7,340 nucleotides of DNA, from NCBI GenBank assembly GCA_905236145.1, contig CAJOOE010000118.1, positions 1 through 7,340 of the forward strand. The letters run 5' to 3'. Of the stretch, positions 6,826 to 7,340 are shown one piece after another. Position 1 is the stretch's first letter. Each line of letters begins with the position of its first letter. This DNA comes from an uncultured Selenomonadaceae bacterium. GTDB lineage: Bacteria; Bacillota; Negativicutes; Selenomonadales; Selenomonadaceae. A program made the position numbers and the translations under genes. The notes beneath the pieces were generated by a model. The model did no database searches, was not told where the DNA came from, and saw only the letters and a program-made list of their open reading frames with translations.

Positions 6826-6868
6826 AAAAAATCCCGCGTTCCTTCGATTTAGGGAAACGGGATTTTTT
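6826..6868. terminator. Intrinsic terminator after cydB, potentially bidirectional
   Basis: AAAAAATCCCG (6826-6836) pairs perfectly with CGGGATTTTTT (6858-6868), 11 base pairs. The stem continues inward after a small bulge with TTCC/GGAA. The T-run serves cydB on the plus strand; read on the minus strand the A-run becomes a T-run, so it could also end the small minus-strand reading frame whose stop lies 9 bases away. Confidence 0.88.
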
Positions 6869-6877
6869 GATTGCCTT

Positions 6878-7006
6878 TCAAAAATTCAACTTTACCTTGT
6901 ATGTTTCTTTTATCGCCTGCACGATAAGTTCGCGAACGTCATTATCACTCTTGTCTTTTCCTCTGTCGTTTACATATCGGTTAAGGTATTCCGCCGCCTT
7001 TCTCAT
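6878..7006 (-). CDS. Small hypothetical protein, 42 residues (weakly supported)
   Basis: On the minus strand an ATG at 7006 opens a 42-codon frame ending in TGA at 6880-6878. The peptide starts MRKAAEYLNRYVND and is charged, probably helical, and rich in Lys, Asp and Glu. I do not recognise it. In favour: its stop is 9 bases before a terminator that would work on this strand, and the composition looks protein-like. Against: there is no Shine-Dalgarno in front of the ATG, an in-frame TAA lies three codons upstream, and it uses AGA and CGA arginine codons. A strong GGGAGAGGA site instead precedes another ATG at 7067, which opens a 28-codon frame (MSEKFFCGF..., stop 6983-6981) in a different phase; a +1 shift near 7007 would join the two into one protein with a hydrophobic N-terminus. 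It may therefore be a real small gene, a frameshifted remnant, or chance. Confidence 0.3.
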   Translation of the reverse strand: MRKAAEYLNRYVNDRGKDKSDNDVRELIVQAIKETYKVKLNF

Positions 7007-7102
7007 GGCAAATACTTACGCAGAAAAATATTGCCGGCACGAAACCGCAAAAAAATTTTTCACTCATTCAAGAATCCTCTCCCGATTTTTTCACCGAAAA
7101 AC

Positions 7103-7154
7103 AAAAAATGCGACCGACAGTCGAAAAGACTTTTAAAAATCAGCCGCATTTTTT
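7103..7154. terminator. Intrinsic terminator after tuf, potentially bidirectional
   Basis: AAAAAATGCG (7103-7112) pairs perfectly with CGCATTTTTT (7145-7154), 10 base pairs. The 32-base loop contains its own small hairpin, AGTC (7119-7122) with GACT (7128-7131) around GAAAA. Read on the minus strand the stem ends in a T-run (continued as GTTTTT), suitable for ending the tuf transcript, whose stop codon lies 68 bases before it. On the plus strand the run TTTTTTATTTTT also follows, so it can block transcription from either side. Confidence 0.82.
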
Positions 7155-7222
7155 ATTTTTAATCGACCAAGTATTCAAGACTTCCGGCAAAAATCATTTT
7201 TCGCCTTTCGTCCGGAAAAAAA

Positions 7223-7340
7223 TTACTCGTTGATTTCGGTAACGCGTCCGGAGCCTACCGTATGACCGCCTTCACGAATAGCGAAGAGCAAGCCTTTTTC
7301 GATAGCAATCGGGGTAATGAGTTCAACGTCCATTTCGACG
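7223..7340 (-). CDS. tuf: Elongation factor Tu, C-terminal end (partial)
   Basis: Minus-strand gene running off the right edge; only the last 38 codons and the TAA (7225-7223) are present. EF-Tu delivers aminoacyl-tRNA to the ribosome as a GTP complex. The fragment belongs to the C-terminal beta-barrel domain 3: VELITPIAIEKGLLFAIREG followed by GHTVGSGRVTEINE, matching the universal EF-Tu ending (usually GGRTVGAG or GGHTVGAG plus a short tail). It converges on cydB. No ribosomal protein gene follows within the window, and an intrinsic terminator lies just beyond its stop, so tuf is the last gene of its transcript. Codons appear more standardised (GAA, GGC, CGT, ACC) than in the neighbours, as expected for a highly expressed gene. 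Confidence 0.96.
   Translation of the reverse strand, partial: VEMDVELITPIAIEKGLLFAIREGGHTVGSGRVTEINE

Larger units (their letters stand above)
6799..7222. other. Convergent intergenic region between cydB and tuf
   Basis: About 420 bases separate the cydB stop from the tuf stop. The region holds two long-stemmed terminators (6826-6868 and 7103-7154), each with A-runs before and T-runs after the stem so that it can act on both strands. Between them are short minus-strand reading frames (6878-7006 and 6981-7067) of uncertain reality. The stretch 7155-7222 after tuf holds only an imperfect inverted repeat (7182-7187 with 7212-7217) without a T-run. I see no tRNA, insertion sequence or repeat array here. 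Confidence 0.7.

Noticed and set aside
6516..7136. Plus-strand open frame of 206 codons running out of the cydB end
   Set aside because: It starts inside cydB in another phase and runs through two terminator stems; its composition is not protein-like.
7159..7197. 12-codon minus-strand frame (MIFAGSLEYLVD) just after tuf
   Set aside because: It is too short to judge and sits in the tuf 3' untranslated region; the purine-rich stretch before it is only a weak ribosome-binding site.
7182..7217. Inverted repeat TTCCGG/CCGGAA beside the tuf stop codon
   Set aside because: It has a 6-pair stem with a 24-base loop and no T-run on the minus side; the stronger terminator at 7103-7154 explains tuf termination.

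Overview
The window looks like a chromosomal stretch from an anaerobic or microaerobic member of the Bacillota. Family resemblances (a Bacillus-type single-domain QueF, a Firmicute-type AlkA-family glycosylase, an E. coli/Firmicute-type 6-phospho-beta-glucosidase, Obg with a C-terminal OCT domain), strong Shine-Dalgarno sites and A-rich coding sequence all fit. A Gram-negative-walled Negativicute is one possibility, but the lineage is inference, not proof.

Layout. Six plus-strand genes lie head to tail from base 21 to 5691 with gaps of 4 to 54 bases or a small overlap: cobJ/cbiH (cobalamin ring methylation), a bglA-type 6-phospho-beta-glucosidase, queF (queuosine precursor reductase), obg (ribosome-assembly GTPase), an AlkA-family DNA glycosylase, and a membrane-tethered amidinotransferase-superfamily enzyme. 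No clear terminator interrupts them, so they may be co-transcribed, although their functions are unrelated (cofactor, sugar, tRNA modification, ribosome, DNA repair, guanidine chemistry). A short hairpin just before queF could pair through its loop with the queF ribosome-binding site.

A 105-base gap containing a plausible promoter precedes cydB, the second subunit of cytochrome bd oxidase. It stands alone, with no cydA beside it, and ends in a strong intrinsic terminator. The last ~420 bases up to the tuf stop codon are a convergent intergenic region. It holds two A/T-flanked terminators that can work on either strand and a weakly supported minus-strand small reading frame. The right edge is the C-terminal end of tuf (EF-Tu), read on the minus strand.

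Most of the window is recognisable housekeeping or metabolic content. I found no CRISPR array, insertion sequence, tRNA or rRNA, and no convincing new defence or mobile system. The items most worth a second look are the exported amidinotransferase-like enzyme, the orphan cydB, the possible pseudoknot in front of queF, and the small (possibly broken) minus-strand reading frame near the right end.
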